The position numbers and the translations under genes are program-made. 64,000 nt of DNA from Muricoccus nepalensis (lineage in GTDB: Bacteria > Pseudomonadota > Alphaproteobacteria > Acetobacterales > Acetobacteraceae): assembly GCF_006438825.1 (NCBI RefSeq), contig NZ_RCZP01000003.1:1-64000 (forward strand), given 5' to 3'. Below are positions 26,099 to 35,213 of this stretch, piece after piece. The notes under the pieces were generated by a model. The model worked only from the letters and a program-made list of their open reading frames with translations, was not told the DNA's origin and made no database searches. Position 1 is the stretch's first letter. The number at the start of each line of letters is the position of its first letter.

Positions 26099-27241
26099 AT
26101 GGATGCCATGATGGCTCTCTCGCCCCGCCGCATGGACGATGCCGGGCGGGCGCGATTGGCGGAGCGGGCGGATACGCCGCCCGAGATGCTGTTCTTTCTC
26201 GCCAACGACCCCGCCACCAGCGTCCGCGCCGCCATCGCCGCCAACGCCGCGACCCCTGCCCTCGCCGACCAGCTCCTGGCGCGCGACACCGAGACCGGCG
26301 TGCGCCGGGTGCTCGCGCGCAAGCTCGCGGCCCTGGCGCCGCTCCTCGACCCCGAGGCGACCGAGCGGCACCGGCGGATCCACTGGGAAACGCTCCTCCA
26401 GCTCGTGCAGGACGTCGCCGTGCCCGTGCGCGCCGCGATCGCCGACCTGGTGGCGGAGCAGCCCGACGTTCCCCGGCCGCTCATCCTCCGCCTCGCCCAC
26501 GACATCGCCATGGCCGTCGCCGAGCCGGTGATCCGCGGCTCGCCCCTGCTCGAGGAGGCGGACCTCATCTGGCTCGTCGCCAAGCCGCCCGTGCCGGAGA
26601 CCCTCGTCGCCGTGGCCCGGCGGCCGAACCTGCCCGAGGGGCCCTCCGACGCGCTGGCGGAGCGGGCGGACGGGCCTTCCGTCGCCGCCCTCCTCGCCAA
26701 CGCCACCGCCCGGCTGCGGGAGGAGACGCTCGTCGCCATCGCCGACGGCTGCGCGGCGCAGAAGTCCTGGCAGGCGGCGCTCGTCCGCCGCCCCGGGCTG
26801 AGCGAGGCGGTGCTGCGCCGCCTCAGCGGGCTGCTGGCGGAGGAGGCGCTGCGCTCGCTCCTCGCCCGGCCGGACATCGACAAGGAGGCCCTCGGCGCCG
26901 CACCCGGGGCCGCCGCGCCGGCCGCCGCCTCGGGCGCCATGGACGAGGCGAGCTTCGTCGCCGCGGCGCGCCGGGGCGGCGTGTCGGACTGCGCGCGGAT
27001 CCTCGCCGCCCTCTGCGGCCTGCCCGCGGGGGTGGTCTTGCGGGCGCTCGAGCGGCGGGAGGCGCCGGCGATCGTCTCGCTCTGCTGGAAGGCGGGCCTT
27101 TCGCCGAGCACGGCGGTCTTCGCCCAGATGCGCCTCGCCGGGAGCAAGGCGGAGGAGCTCCTCATCCAGCCCGGCGGCATCTGGGCCATGGACAAGGACC
27201 TCATGCGCCGCCACGTCGAGCGGCTCCTCGCCACGGCCTGA
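26099..27241 (+). CDS. DUF2336 domain protein
   Basis: 380 residues. The repeating pattern in RADTPPEMLFFLANDPATSV, DVAVPVRAAIADLVAEQPDV and EDLIWLVAK-like segments is that of alpha-helical HEAT-like repeats typical of DUF2336 proteins. Residues 285-300 contain an Ala/Pro linker, and a separate C-terminal region ends in MDKDLMRRHVERLL. No catalytic motif is visible. DUF2336 proteins occur widely in Alphaproteobacteria with unclear roles. GGAGG lies six bases before ATG 26099. It converges on argB with 18 bases between stops. Confidence 0.8.
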   Translation: MDAMMALSPRRMDDAGRARLAERADTPPEMLFFLANDPATSVRAAIAANAATPALADQLLARDTETGVRRVLARKLAALAPLLDPEATERHRRIHWETLLQLVQDVAVPVRAAIADLVAEQPDVPRPLILRLAHDIAMAVAEPVIRGSPLLEEADLIWLVAKPPVPETLVAVARRPNLPEGPSDALAERADGPSVAALLANATARLREETLVAIADGCAAQKSWQAALVRRPGLSEAVLRRLSGLLAEEALRSLLARPDIDKEALGAAPGAAAPAAASGAMDEASFVAAARRGGVSDCARILAALCGLPAGVVLRALERREAPAIVSLCWKAGLSPSTAVFAQMRLAGSKAEELLIQPGGIWAMDKDLMRRHVERLLATA

Positions 27242-27259
27242 GCGGCCGCGGCGGGACGG

Positions 27260-28144
27260 TCAGGGCTTGATGAGGGTCCCCGGCCCCTCGGCCGTGAACA
27301 GCTCGGCCAGCACCGCGTGGGGCACGCGCCCGTCGAGGATCACCGCCCCCTGCACGCCCTGCTCGATGGCGTAGATGCAGGTCTCGACCTTCGGGATCAT
27401 GCCCGCCGAGATCCAGCCAGCCTCGATGCCCGCGCGCACCTCGGCGACGGTCATCTCCGGGATGTGCACGCCGTCGGGCCCGCGCACGCCGGGCACGTCG
27501 GTCAGCATCAGCAGCCGGGCCGCGCGGAGGGCGCCGGCGATCGCGCCGGCCGCGGTGTCGGCGTTGATGTTGTAGGTCTGCCCGTCGGCGCCGACGCCAA
27601 CCGGCGCCACCACCGGCACGATGTCGGCGCCCATCAGCAGGGAGAGCACCTTCGTATCGACGTGCTCCGGCTCACCCACGAAGCCGAGGTCGAGCACGCG
27701 CTCCTCCTTGCTCTCGGGGTCGCGCACGGTGCGCTGGGCCTTGCGGGCGCGGATGAGGTTGCCGTCCTTGCCGGAGATGCCGACCGCGATGACGCCCGCG
27801 CGGGTGATGGCCTCGGCCACCTGCTTGTTGACGCTCCCCGCGAGGACCATCTCGACGACGTCCACCATCTGGGCGTCGGTGACCCGCAGCCCGTTGACGA
27901 AGGTGGACTGGACGTTCAGCCGCTTGAGCATGGCGTTGATCTGCGGCCCGCCGCCGTGCACCACCACGGGGCTGACGCCGACCTGCTCCAGCAGGGCGAT
28001 GTCGCGGCCGAAGCGGAGCGCGCTCTCCTCCTCGCCCATGGCGTGGCCGCCGTACTTCACCACCACCACCTGGTCGTCGTAGCGCTTCAGGTAGGGCAGC
28101 GCGCCGGCGAGGATGGCCATCTGGTCTTGCGCGTCGGTGTTCAT
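27260..28144 (-). CDS. argB: Acetylglutamate kinase
   Basis: 294-residue amino-acid kinase phosphorylating N-acetylglutamate, second step of arginine synthesis. [10 protein letters not shown] (phosphate-binding Lys), [11 protein letters not shown] (substrate glycine loop), [13 protein letters not shown] and GMIPKVE (catalytic Lys) are intact. The N-terminal helix before the first strand ([20 protein letters not shown]) is the feature that, in known NAGKs, goes with hexamers and arginine feedback inhibition; applying it here is inference. It follows engB by 108 bases and may have its own promoter. Confidence 0.96.
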   Translation of the reverse strand: MNTDAQDQMAILAGALPYLKRYDDQVVVVKYGGHAMGEEESALRFGRDIALLEQVGVSPVVVHGGGPQINAMLKRLNVQSTFVNGLRVTDAQMVDVVEMVLAGSVNKQVAEAITRAGVIAVGISGKDGNLIRARKAQRTVRDPESKEERVLDLGFVGEPEHVDTKVLSLLMGADIVPVVAPVGVGADGQTYNINADTAAGAIAGALRAARLLMLTDVPGVRGPDGVHIPEMTVAEVRAGIEAGWISAGMIPKVETCIYAIEQGVQGAVILDGRVPHAVLAELFTAEGPGTLIKP

Positions 28145-28252
28145 GGCGATTCCAGCAGGGCGGGTCGACGCGGCCGGGACCGCGGGTGGGCGGGGGTGGT
28201 AAGGGTCCGGCCCCCGCCCGGTCAACCCGGGGCGCGCCGGCTCGGTGATCGC

Positions 28253-28948
28253 TCAGCCGGAGGCGGCGATCTCGGCGAGCGCCGCGCGCAGTTCCGGGAT
28301 GCCGGTCCCTTTGGCGGCCGAGGTCGTCATCACGACCGGGTGGGCCGCCACGCGCTTGCGCACGATCTCCGCCATCTCGGCCTGCCGCTTGAGGAGGCGT
28401 GAGGCCGGCTTTGCGTCGTCGGACTTCGTGAGCACGATCTGGAAGGGCACCGCGGCCTCGCCGAGGAGGTCCATCGCCGCGCGGTCGCCGTCCTTCGTCT
28501 CGATGCGCGCGTCCATCAGCAGGATGACGCGTCGGAGGGTCGGGCGGCCCCGCAGGTAGTCGAACATCATCCCCTGCCAGTCCGCCTTCACCGCCTTGCT
28601 CGCGGCCGCGAAGCCGTAGCCGGGCATGTCCACCAGCGTCAGGCGGGCGATCTTCCGCTCCGGCCCGTCCCCGGGGGCGGGCTCGCCCGCCATGAAGAAG
28701 TTGAGCTGCCGGGTGCGGCCCGGCGTGTGCGAGACGCGGGCCAGGCCGTGGTGACCCGCCAGCGCGTTGATGAGGGACGACTTCCCCACGTTCGACCGCC
28801 CGCAGAAGGCCACCTCCGGCGCGTCCGGCGGCGGCAGGCCCTCGAGCTTCTGGGCCGCGAAGAAGAAGCGCACGGGGCGGGCGAAGAGGAGGCGCCCGGC
28901 CTCCATCATCGCCTCTTCCTCGGGCGTACGGGCGGGAGCGTCGCTCAC
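28253..28948 (-). CDS. engB: Ribosome biogenesis GTPase EngB (YsxC/YihA)
   Basis: 231 residues, TRAFAC-class GTPase for 50S subunit assembly. G1 GRSNVGKSSLINA, G3 DMPGYG, G4 TKSD, and the switch region HTPGRTRQLNFF are all present. About 45 residues precede the GTPase domain. GTG 28948 overlaps the yidC stop as GTGA, so coupled translation is likely. Confidence 0.95.
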   Translation of the reverse strand: MSDAPARTPEEEAMMEAGRLLFARPVRFFFAAQKLEGLPPPDAPEVAFCGRSNVGKSSLINALAGHHGLARVSHTPGRTRQLNFFMAGEPAPGDGPERKIARLTLVDMPGYGFAAASKAVKADWQGMMFDYLRGRPTLRRVILLMDARIETKDGDRAAMDLLGEAAVPFQIVLTKSDDAKPASRLLKRQAEMAEIVRKRVAAHPVVMTTSAAKGTGIPELRAALAEIAASG

Positions 28949-30705
28949 GTCCGGGCCAGCGCCTTCTCGTTCGCCCGCGCGATCCGGTCCTCGCGGCCGA
29001 TGTAGTACTGCTGGGCGACCGAGAGGAGGTTGTTCCAAGACCAGTAGATCACCAGACCCGCCGGGAAGCTCGCCAGCATGAAGGTGAAGATGATCGGCAT
29101 GAAGGCGAAGAGCTTCGCCTGGATCGGGTCGGGCGGCGTCGGGTTGAGCTTGAACTGGATGAACATCGTGATGCCCATGATGATCGCCCAGGCCGGCATG
29201 TGCAGGAAGGCCGGCGCGTCCCAGGGGATGAGCCCGAAGAGGGTGAAGAGGTTCGTCGGGTCGGGCGCCGAGAGGTCGCGGATCCAGCCGAAGAAGGGCG
29301 CGTGCCGCATCTCGATGGTGACGAAGAGCACCTTGTAGAGCGAGAAGAAGACGGGAATCTGCAGCAGGATCGGCAGGCATCCCGCGGCCGGGTTGATCTT
29401 CTCGGTCTTGTAGAGGGTCATCATCTCCTGCTGCATCTTCGCAGGATCGTCCTTGTTGCGCTCCTTCAGCTCCTGCATCTTCGGCCCGAGCGTCTTCATG
29501 CGGGCCATCGACTTGTAGGACTTGTTGGCCAGCGGGAAGAACAGGATCTTGAGGGCGATCGTGAAGATCAGGATCGCCACGCCGAAGTTGCCGGTCAGCT
29601 TGTAGAGCCAGTCCAGCCCGTAGAAGAACGGCTTGGTGATGTAGTAGAACCAGCCGAAGTCGATCGCCTTGTCGAAGTCGGTGATGCCGAGGTTGGACGT
29701 GTAGGAGTCCAGCAGGTGCACCTCCTTCGCGCCCGCGAAGAGGCGGGTGGCAAAGCCGGCGGTGGCGCCCGGCTCGGCGGTCACGGCCGAGGTCGGGCTG
29801 AAGTCGACCTGCCAGCGGTCCTGCCCGCCCTCGCTCGTGTGGCGGAAGGCGGCGCGGTCGCGGCCCGCCTGGTCGACCGGGGCCAGCGCGGCCAGCCAGT
29901 ACTTGTCGGTGAAGCCGGCCCAGCCGCCGGCGCCCTCCTGCTCCAGCGCCGGGCCGCCGTTGCGGCGGGCGGCCTCGGTCTTGGCGTCGGCGTACTTCGT
30001 CTCGCGGAGGCGCCCGTCGAGGACGCCCACGAAGCCCTCGTGCAGGATGTAGTAGCCGGCGACGACGGGGGTGTGCTCGCGCCGCACGCGGGCCCAGGGC
30101 AGCACCTGCACGGGCTCGGCGCCGGTGTTCACCACCCGCTGCTCGGCAGTGACCATGAAGTTGGCGTCGAGCGAGAGCGCGATCTCGAAGCGCTGCCCGG
30201 CGCCGTTGTCCCAGCGGAGCGTCACCGGGGTCGCGGGCGTCAGGCTGCCGCCCTCGGCGGTCCAGTCGGTGCTGGGGCCGGGCACGGCGGTGCGGCCGTC
30301 GGCGGCCGTCCAGCCCCACTGGGCGAAGTAGGCGGCCGGGTCCTCGCGAGGGGCGAGGACACGCACGTTGGGGCTGTTGGGCTGGATGGTCTCGCGGTAG
30401 TCGCGCAGCACGAGGTCGTCGAGGCGCGCGCCGCGGAGGTTGAGGCTGCCCTCGACCCGCGGGCTCTCGATGCGCAGCCGCGGCGCGGGGGTGATCGGCG
30501 CGCCGTCGTTGCCGCCGGTGCTGGCGACCCCGGCCGGGTTCAGCGCCGTGTTCGCCTGCGGCAGCGGCACGCTGCTCGTCTGCGACTGCTGCACGTTCTG
30601 CGCGGCCTGGCGCTGCGCCTCCCGCGCCGGGCGGTTGAAGACGTCGAACATCAGCAGGATGCCGATCGAGATCGCGATCGCCGCGAGAAGTCGCTTGTTG
30701 TCCAT
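28945..30705 (-). CDS. yidC: Membrane protein insertase YidC
   Basis: 586 residues. N-terminal membrane anchor (LLAAIAISIGILLMFDVF), a large periplasmic beta domain (about residues 60-330), then the five-helix insertase core starting near FFYGLDWLYKLTGNFGVAIL. The conserved Arg-bearing hydrophilic groove lies in this core, and the cytoplasmic loop has KTLGPKMQELKERNKDDPAK. Inserts and folds inner-membrane proteins with or without Sec. 12 bases after yidD in the rpmH operon. Confidence 0.97.
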   Translation of the reverse strand: MDNKRLLAAIAISIGILLMFDVFNRPAREAQRQAAQNVQQSQTSSVPLPQANTALNPAGVASTGGNDGAPITPAPRLRIESPRVEGSLNLRGARLDDLVLRDYRETIQPNSPNVRVLAPREDPAAYFAQWGWTAADGRTAVPGPSTDWTAEGGSLTPATPVTLRWDNGAGQRFEIALSLDANFMVTAEQRVVNTGAEPVQVLPWARVRREHTPVVAGYYILHEGFVGVLDGRLRETKYADAKTEAARRNGGPALEQEGAGGWAGFTDKYWLAALAPVDQAGRDRAAFRHTSEGGQDRWQVDFSPTSAVTAEPGATAGFATRLFAGAKEVHLLDSYTSNLGITDFDKAIDFGWFYYITKPFFYGLDWLYKLTGNFGVAILIFTIALKILFFPLANKSYKSMARMKTLGPKMQELKERNKDDPAKMQQEMMTLYKTEKINPAAGCLPILLQIPVFFSLYKVLFVTIEMRHAPFFGWIRDLSAPDPTNLFTLFGLIPWDAPAFLHMPAWAIIMGITMFIQFKLNPTPPDPIQAKLFAFMPIIFTFMLASFPAGLVIYWSWNNLLSVAQQYYIGREDRIARANEKALART

Positions 30706-30717
30706 CGGGTCCGGCGT

Positions 30718-30966
30718 TCAGGTCTTCTTTGCGGGGGGCACGGGGTCGTATCCGCCGGGGTTCCAGGGATTGCAGCGGAGCACGCGGCGGGCCGTGAGGG
30801 CGGTGCCGCGGAGCGCGCCGTGCTCGGACAGGGCCTCGAGGCCGTAGGCGCTGCAATGAGGGTGGAATCGGCAATGGGCGCCGATGAAGGGGCGCAGCGT
30901 GAACTGGTAGGCGCGTATGCCCAGCTTCAAGGCCTCGGCCACCGGATCGACGGAGGCGGCGCTCAC
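30718..30966 (-). CDS. yidD: Membrane protein insertion efficiency factor YidD
   Basis: 82 residues, GTG start. FIGAHCRFHPHCSAYGLEAL and RVLRCNPWNPGGYDPVP are the defining YidD cysteine-containing blocks. A short amphipathic N-terminal helix (LGIRAYQFTLRPF) attaches it to the membrane. Acts with YidC; lies between rnpA and yidC as expected. Confidence 0.95.
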   Translation of the reverse strand: MSAASVDPVAEALKLGIRAYQFTLRPFIGAHCRFHPHCSAYGLEALSEHGALRGTALTARRVLRCNPWNPGGYDPVPPAKKT

Positions 30967-30976
30967 GGCGGCGCGC

Positions 30977-31333
30977 TCACGGCAGGGGGCCGGCGCTGCC
31001 GGGCAGCACGCCCGCCTGGCGGAGCGCCCCGCGCAGGTCGCCCTGGAGCTGGGTGAAGGGGCGGGCGCGCGTCTCGTCGCGACCGATCAGCACCACGTCC
31101 CAGCCCTCGGGCGGCGCGGTGCCAAGGACGAGGCGGGCGGCCTCGCGCAGACGCCGCTTGGTGCGGTTCCGCACCACGGCGTTGCCCACCTTCTTCGTCA
31201 CGGTGAAGCCGAGGCGCAGCGGCGCGCCCGTGCCGGGCAGGGCCTGGACCACCATCCCCGGCCGCGCCGCACGCTTGCCGCGCTGGGCGGCGCGCAGGAA
31301 GTCGCGCCGCTTCTTGATCCGGGGCAGCTTCAT
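30977..31333 (-). CDS. rnpA: Ribonuclease P protein component
   Basis: 118-residue basic protein that assists the P RNA in tRNA 5' maturation. [20 protein letters not shown] contains the conserved RNR loop. N-terminal basic helix ([20 protein letters not shown]) fits. It overlaps no gene; a hairpin lies in the 65-base spacer after rpmH. The rnpB RNA is not in this window. Confidence 0.95.
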   Translation of the reverse strand: MKLPRIKKRRDFLRAAQRGKRAARPGMVVQALPGTGAPLRLGFTVTKKVGNAVVRNRTKRRLREAARLVLGTAPPEGWDVVLIGRDETRARPFTQLQGDLRGALRQAGVLPGSAGPLP

Positions 31334-31351
31334 GGCCTGAAGGGCGGGTTG

Positions 31352-31376
31352 GGGGCGCCGGAGTCGATGGCGCCCC
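31352..31376. promoter_or_regulatory. Hairpin in the rpmH-rnpA spacer
   Basis: GGGGCGCC (31352-31359) and GGCGCCCC (31369-31376) form an 8-base stem with a 9-base loop, without a following U tract. It may act as an attenuator or RNA-processing site to lower rnpA expression relative to rpmH, a ratio known to be skewed in bacteria. Confidence 0.45.
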
Positions 31377-31398
31377 GTTCACGGGGTCCCGGGGGCGT

Positions 31399-31533
31399 TC
31401 AGGCCGAGAGCTTCGCGCGGCCCTTGGAGCGGCGGTTGGCGATGACCTTGCGGCCACCCACCGTCTCCATGCGGGCGCGGAAGCCGTGGCGACGCTTCCG
31501 GACGAGCTTCGAGGGCTGGTAGGTACGCTTCAC
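31399..31533 (-). CDS. rpmH: 50S ribosomal protein L34
   Basis: 44 residues, the usual L34 length: [20 protein letters not shown] then [23 protein letters not shown] start at 31533. First gene of the rpmH-rnpA-yidD-yidC-engB operon, read from the promoter at 31716-31745 with a leader of about 175 bases. Confidence 0.97.
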   Translation of the reverse strand: MKRTYQPSKLVRKRRHGFRARMETVGGRKVIANRRSKGRAKLSA

Positions 31534-31872
31534 GGCGGGACGCTCCGTCTGGATGCTGGCCGGCCTGTCTCGGGGCGCGGCGGCGTGGTGTGGTCGCGGC
31601 GGACCGGCGTGGCCGGTCCCTGGTCGCCCGGCAGCCCGGCCCCCCGGCAAGCGGCACCGCGGGGCGGGCGCGCGGACGCGGGCGGCCGCGGCGGGATGCC
31701 CGGCGCGGGTGGCGCTGTATAGTTAGGGCGTCGCACCGCCGTCAACCGCCGCCTTCGGTCGCGCCGCCGAGCCCGGTCCATCGGCCTGGATCGTCCCCGC
31801 GGTGCGCGCGGCCCCCCTACCCTTCTGCGGGCGGCGCGTTATCCAGGCGCCTCGCGACCGGATGGGAAGAGC
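31534..31872. other. Non-coding spacer between rpmH and the divergent FAD oxidoreductase
   Basis: 339 bases, GC-rich. It holds the rpmH promoter and a long rpmH leader. I see no tRNA, riboswitch or coding frame. One imperfect DnaA-box-like TTATCCAGG lies at 31839-31847; a single copy is not an origin. Confidence 0.6.
31716..31745 (-). promoter_or_regulatory. Sigma-70-type promoter of rpmH
   Basis: On the minus strand TTGACG (31745-31740), 18-base spacer, TATACA (31721-31716). Five of six and four of six matches to consensus, in an otherwise very GC-rich region. The most convincing promoter in the window, fitting a highly expressed ribosomal operon. Confidence 0.65.
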
Positions 31873-33195
31873 ATGGCTGAAACCGATATCGCCGTGATCG
31901 GCGCTGGCCCGACCGGCCGGGGGATCGCGGGCCTCGCCGCCGCGCTCGGGCTCGGGGTCACCCTGTTCGAGCGGGGCCCCATGGCCGGCGAGGCGCCCGA
32001 CCCGCGGATCGCCCAGGCCGCGCTCCGGGCGGCGGCCAACCGCTGCGCGGCCGGCACGCCCGTGCCGGACTGGCCCGCGCTCCGCGCCCGCCTGGCCGCG
32101 GCGGACGCCGACGCCGCGCCGGAGGCCACGCCCGCGCGCTTCGAGGGCATGGGCGTCGCGGTGGTCCGGGCCGCCGCCCGCTTCGCGGCCCCGGACACGG
32201 TTGCGGCCGGCGGCCGCGAGTGGCGCTTCCGCCGCGCCCTTGTCGCCACCGGCTCCACCCCCCTCGTCCCGGCGCTGGAGGGGCTGGAGACCCTGCCCTA
32301 CCGGACCGCGGACACGATCCACGCCCTGGAGGAGCGCCCCTCCCATCTCGTCGTGCTCGGCGGCGAGGGGGTCGGGCTCGAGATGGCCCAGGCCTTCGCC
32401 CGGCTCGGCGCGCGCTGCACCCTTGTCGCCCCCGACGGGCTCGCGCCGGGGGCCGACCCCGACCTGGCCTCGGGCCTCGCCCGCGCCCTCCGCCGGGACG
32501 GCGTCGCGGTGGTGGAGAGGGTGGCCGTCGCGCGCGCGGAGCGCCGCGCCACGGGACTCGCGCTCCGCCTCGCGGACGGGAGGGAGGTCGAGGGCTCGCA
32601 CCTCCTCCTCGCCCTCGGGCGCGTGCCGCACCTGACGGGCCTCGACCTCGCGGCGGCGGGCGTGGCGGCGGCCCATCCGGCGGTGGACAGCGCGCTGCGC
32701 GTCGCGGGCAACCGGCGGGTCTGGGCGGCGGGCGGCGCGGCCGGCCGGTCCGGCACGGGCGACCTCGGCGTCCTCGCGCGGACGATGCTCTTCCGGCTGC
32801 CCGGCACGCCCCCCGCCCCCACGCCGCTCCGGGCGATCCGGACGGAGCCCGCGCTGGTGGAGATCGGCGCGCCTGGCGAGGGCGACGAGATCCTCCGCTG
32901 GCCGCTCGCCGACACCGCGCGCGGCGCCGCCGAGGGGGTGGAGGGGCTCGTGACGCTCCGGGTCGACCGGCGGGGACGCCTCACCGCCGCGGGGCTCCTC
33001 GCGCCGGGCGGGCTGGAGATGGCGGGGATGCTCGCGCTCGCGGTCGGCCGCCCGGTCTCGGCGCTGGCCGGCGCCGCCCTGCCCTACCCCACCCTCTCCG
33101 CGGCCATCGCCCGGGCCGCGCTGGAGCACCGGGCGCCGGACCTCGCCCGGCCCTCGGTCCGCTGGCTGGCGGGGATTGCGAAGCGGCTGCCTTAG
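31873..33195 (+). CDS. FAD-dependent pyridine-nucleotide oxidoreductase lacking the disulfide motif
   Basis: 440 residues. FAD-binding IAVIGAGPTGRGIAGLAAAL at the N-terminus, ATGSTPLVP and the NAD(P) loop LVVLGGEGVGLEMAQAFARL follow the glutathione-reductase/mercuric-reductase layout; a dimerisation-like domain begins near residue 320. The redox pair (CxxxxC after the FAD loop, in GGTCxNxGC form) is absent: here the stretch is FERGPMAGEAPDPRIAQAAL. The C-terminal HPxxSE motif is also replaced by PYPTLSAAIARA. It therefore cannot work as a standard disulfide reductase. It is 38 bases upstream of bdhA on the same strand. Confidence 0.82.
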   Translation: MAETDIAVIGAGPTGRGIAGLAAALGLGVTLFERGPMAGEAPDPRIAQAALRAAANRCAAGTPVPDWPALRARLAAADADAAPEATPARFEGMGVAVVRAAARFAAPDTVAAGGREWRFRRALVATGSTPLVPALEGLETLPYRTADTIHALEERPSHLVVLGGEGVGLEMAQAFARLGARCTLVAPDGLAPGADPDLASGLARALRRDGVAVVERVAVARAERRATGLALRLADGREVEGSHLLLALGRVPHLTGLDLAAAGVAAAHPAVDSALRVAGNRRVWAAGGAAGRSGTGDLGVLARTMLFRLPGTPPAPTPLRAIRTEPALVEIGAPGEGDEILRWPLADTARGAAEGVEGLVTLRVDRRGRLTAAGLLAPGGLEMAGMLALAVGRPVSALAGAALPYPTLSAAIARAALEHRAPDLARPSVRWLAGIAKRLP

Positions 33196-33233
33196 GCCTT
33201 TTCTGCACCGCACAAGAACCTGGAATCCATCGC

Positions 33234-34025
33234 ATGACCAAGCTCCTGGAGGGCCGCACGGCCCTCGTCACCGGCTCCACCAGCGGGATCGGCCTCGCCA
33301 TCGCCCTCGCCTTCGCGCGGGAGGGCGCGCGGGTGATGCTGAACGGCTTCGGCTCGCCCGAGGCCATCCAGTCCGCACGGGACGAGGTCGCGGCCGTGCA
33401 GGGCGGCGAGGTCGCCTATTCCGGCGCGGACCTGTCCAACCCCGCCGCGATCCGCGGCATGTGCGCCGACGCGGCCGCCGCGCTCGGCACGGTGGACATC
33501 CTCGTGAACAACGCGGGCATCCAGTTCACCAGCCCCGTGGACGAGTTCCCGGAGGCGAAGTGGGACGCGATCCTCGCGATCAATCTCTCCTCCAACTTCC
33601 ACGCGATCAAGGCGCTGCTGCCGGGCATGAAGGCTCGGAACTGGGGGCGGATCGTCAACGTCGCCTCCGCCCACGGCCTCGTCGCCTCGCCCTTCAAGGC
33701 AGCCTATGTCACGGCCAAGCACGGCGTGGTGGGGCTGACGAAGACGGTCGGCATCGAAGTCGCGCGCACCGGCATCACCTGCAACGCCATCTGCCCCGGC
33801 TTCGTCCGCACCCCGCTCGCCGAGGCGCAGATCCCGCCGCTGGCCAAGCAGCACAACGTCTCCGAGGAGGCGGCGCTGACGGACTTCCTCCTCGAGAAGC
33901 AGCCCAGCAAGCGCTGGGTGGAGGTGGAGGAGGTCGCGGCCATGGCGGTCTATCTCTGCGGGCCGAACAGCGGCGCGGTGAACGGCGCGGCCCTCTCGAT
34001 CGACGGCGCCTGGACCGCCTCTTGA
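33234..34025 (+). CDS. bdhA: 3-hydroxybutyrate dehydrogenase
   Basis: 263-residue short-chain dehydrogenase: TGSTSGIGLAIALAFA cofactor loop, NNAGIQFTSPVDEFP, catalytic Ser in NVASAHGLVAS, and YVTAKHG (Tyr and Lys). The sequences QFTSPVDEFPEAKWDAI and CPGFVRTPL with the QIPPLAK lid are characteristic of D-3-hydroxybutyrate dehydrogenases. It oxidises 3-hydroxybutyrate to acetoacetate, as in poly-hydroxybutyrate use. The stop overlaps the patatin start. Confidence 0.9.
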   Translation: MTKLLEGRTALVTGSTSGIGLAIALAFAREGARVMLNGFGSPEAIQSARDEVAAVQGGEVAYSGADLSNPAAIRGMCADAAAALGTVDILVNNAGIQFTSPVDEFPEAKWDAILAINLSSNFHAIKALLPGMKARNWGRIVNVASAHGLVASPFKAAYVTAKHGVVGLTKTVGIEVARTGITCNAICPGFVRTPLAEAQIPPLAKQHNVSEEAALTDFLLEKQPSKRWVEVEEVAAMAVYLCGPNSGAVNGAALSIDGAWTAS

Positions 34026-35128
34026 GCAACGAGGTCCCGGGCGGCGGCCGCGAGGGCCTGCCGCCGATCGAGGGCACGCCCACCGCGCCCGCGGTCGCGC
34101 GCCGGGCGGAGCCGCGGAAGGTCAGCCTCGCCCTGCAGGGCGGGGGCACGCACGGCGCCTTCACCTGGGGCGTGCTGCTCCGCCTGCTGGAGGAGGAGAG
34201 CCTCGAGGTCGCGGCCATCTCCGGCACCTCGGCCGGGGCGATTAACGGGGCCGCCTTCGCGCAGGGGATCGCCGCCGGCGGGCGCGACGGCGCGCGCGCC
34301 GCGCTCGACCGCCTCTGGGGCGAGATCGGGGCGAGGGCGGCCTTCAGCCCCCTCCGGAACAGTCCGCTGGAGCGCCTGCTCTGGGGGCCGGACCTCAGCA
34401 ACGGCTTCGCCTGGCAGGCCTTCGACGCCCTGACCCGCGCCTTCTCGCCCTACCAGCTCGATCCCTTTTCCTTGACGATGAACCCCTTGCGGAAGGTTCT
34501 GGAGGCGGTGCTGGACCTCAGCGTCCTCTGCACCCACCCCGAGGCGCCGCGGCTCTTCGTGACCGCGACGAACGTCCGCAGCGGCAAGCCGCGGGTCTTC
34601 GCCCGCCACGAGGTGACGCTCGACGCCCTTCTCGCCTCCGCCTGCCTGCCGGCCCTCTTCCGCGCGGTGGAGATCGACGGAGAGGCCTACTGGGACGGGG
34701 GGTTCCTGGGCAATCCCGCCCTCTGGCCGCTCTACGACAGCGGCGGGCCGCCGGACCTCGTGCTGGTCGGCATCAACCCGCTCTCCCGCCCGGAGATCCC
34801 GCAGACGGTGCAGGAGATAAACACCCGGGTGAACGAGATCGGCTTCAACGCCTCCCTCATGTACGAGATGCGGGCGATCGAGTTTGTCCAGCGCCTGGTG
34901 GACCAGGGCGTGCTCAAGCCGCCGCGGTACCAGCGCCTCTTCATCCACCTGATCGAGGACGAGGCACGGATGCGGGAGCTCGGTCTTTCCAGCAAATACA
35001 ACGGTGACTGGAATTTCCTTACCACCTTGCGCGAGAACGGCCGCGCCGCCGCCGACGCCTGGCTCGCTGAGCACCGCGACGACCTCGGGGTCCGGGACAG
35101 CGTCGACCTGCGCGCCCGTTTTCTTTAG
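34022..35128 (+). CDS. Patatin-like phospholipase/acyl hydrolase
   Basis: 368 residues, TTG start overlapping the bdhA stop (TTGA). Catalytic dyad of patatins: oxyanion loop LALQGGGTHGAF, nucleophile Ser70 in GTSAG, and Asp in YWDGGFLGNP. After the patatin domain a family-typical region continues (LVLVGINPLSRPEIPQT and EMRAIEFVQRLV). Tight coupling to bdhA suggests a function in hydroxybutyrate or lipid turnover (inference). No signal peptide was seen, so it is probably cytoplasmic. Confidence 0.9.
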   Translation: MSNEVPGGGREGLPPIEGTPTAPAVARRAEPRKVSLALQGGGTHGAFTWGVLLRLLEEESLEVAAISGTSAGAINGAAFAQGIAAGGRDGARAALDRLWGEIGARAAFSPLRNSPLERLLWGPDLSNGFAWQAFDALTRAFSPYQLDPFSLTMNPLRKVLEAVLDLSVLCTHPEAPRLFVTATNVRSGKPRVFARHEVTLDALLASACLPALFRAVEIDGEAYWDGGFLGNPALWPLYDSGGPPDLVLVGINPLSRPEIPQTVQEINTRVNEIGFNASLMYEMRAIEFVQRLVDQGVLKPPRYQRLFIHLIEDEARMRELGLSSKYNGDWNFLTTLRENGRAAADAWLAEHRDDLGVRDSVDLRARFL

Positions 35129-35213
35129 CGGTTTCCGCCAGCGAAAGGCTTGCCGCCGCGTTGCCCTGGAAAGCGTCTCGGGAGAGACGGAACCACGCGA
35201 GGGGTGACGGGGG

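Noticed and set aside
31534-31872. Possible replication origin next to rpmH
   Set aside because: Only one imperfect DnaA-box-like sequence, no AT-rich unwinding region and no dnaA gene.
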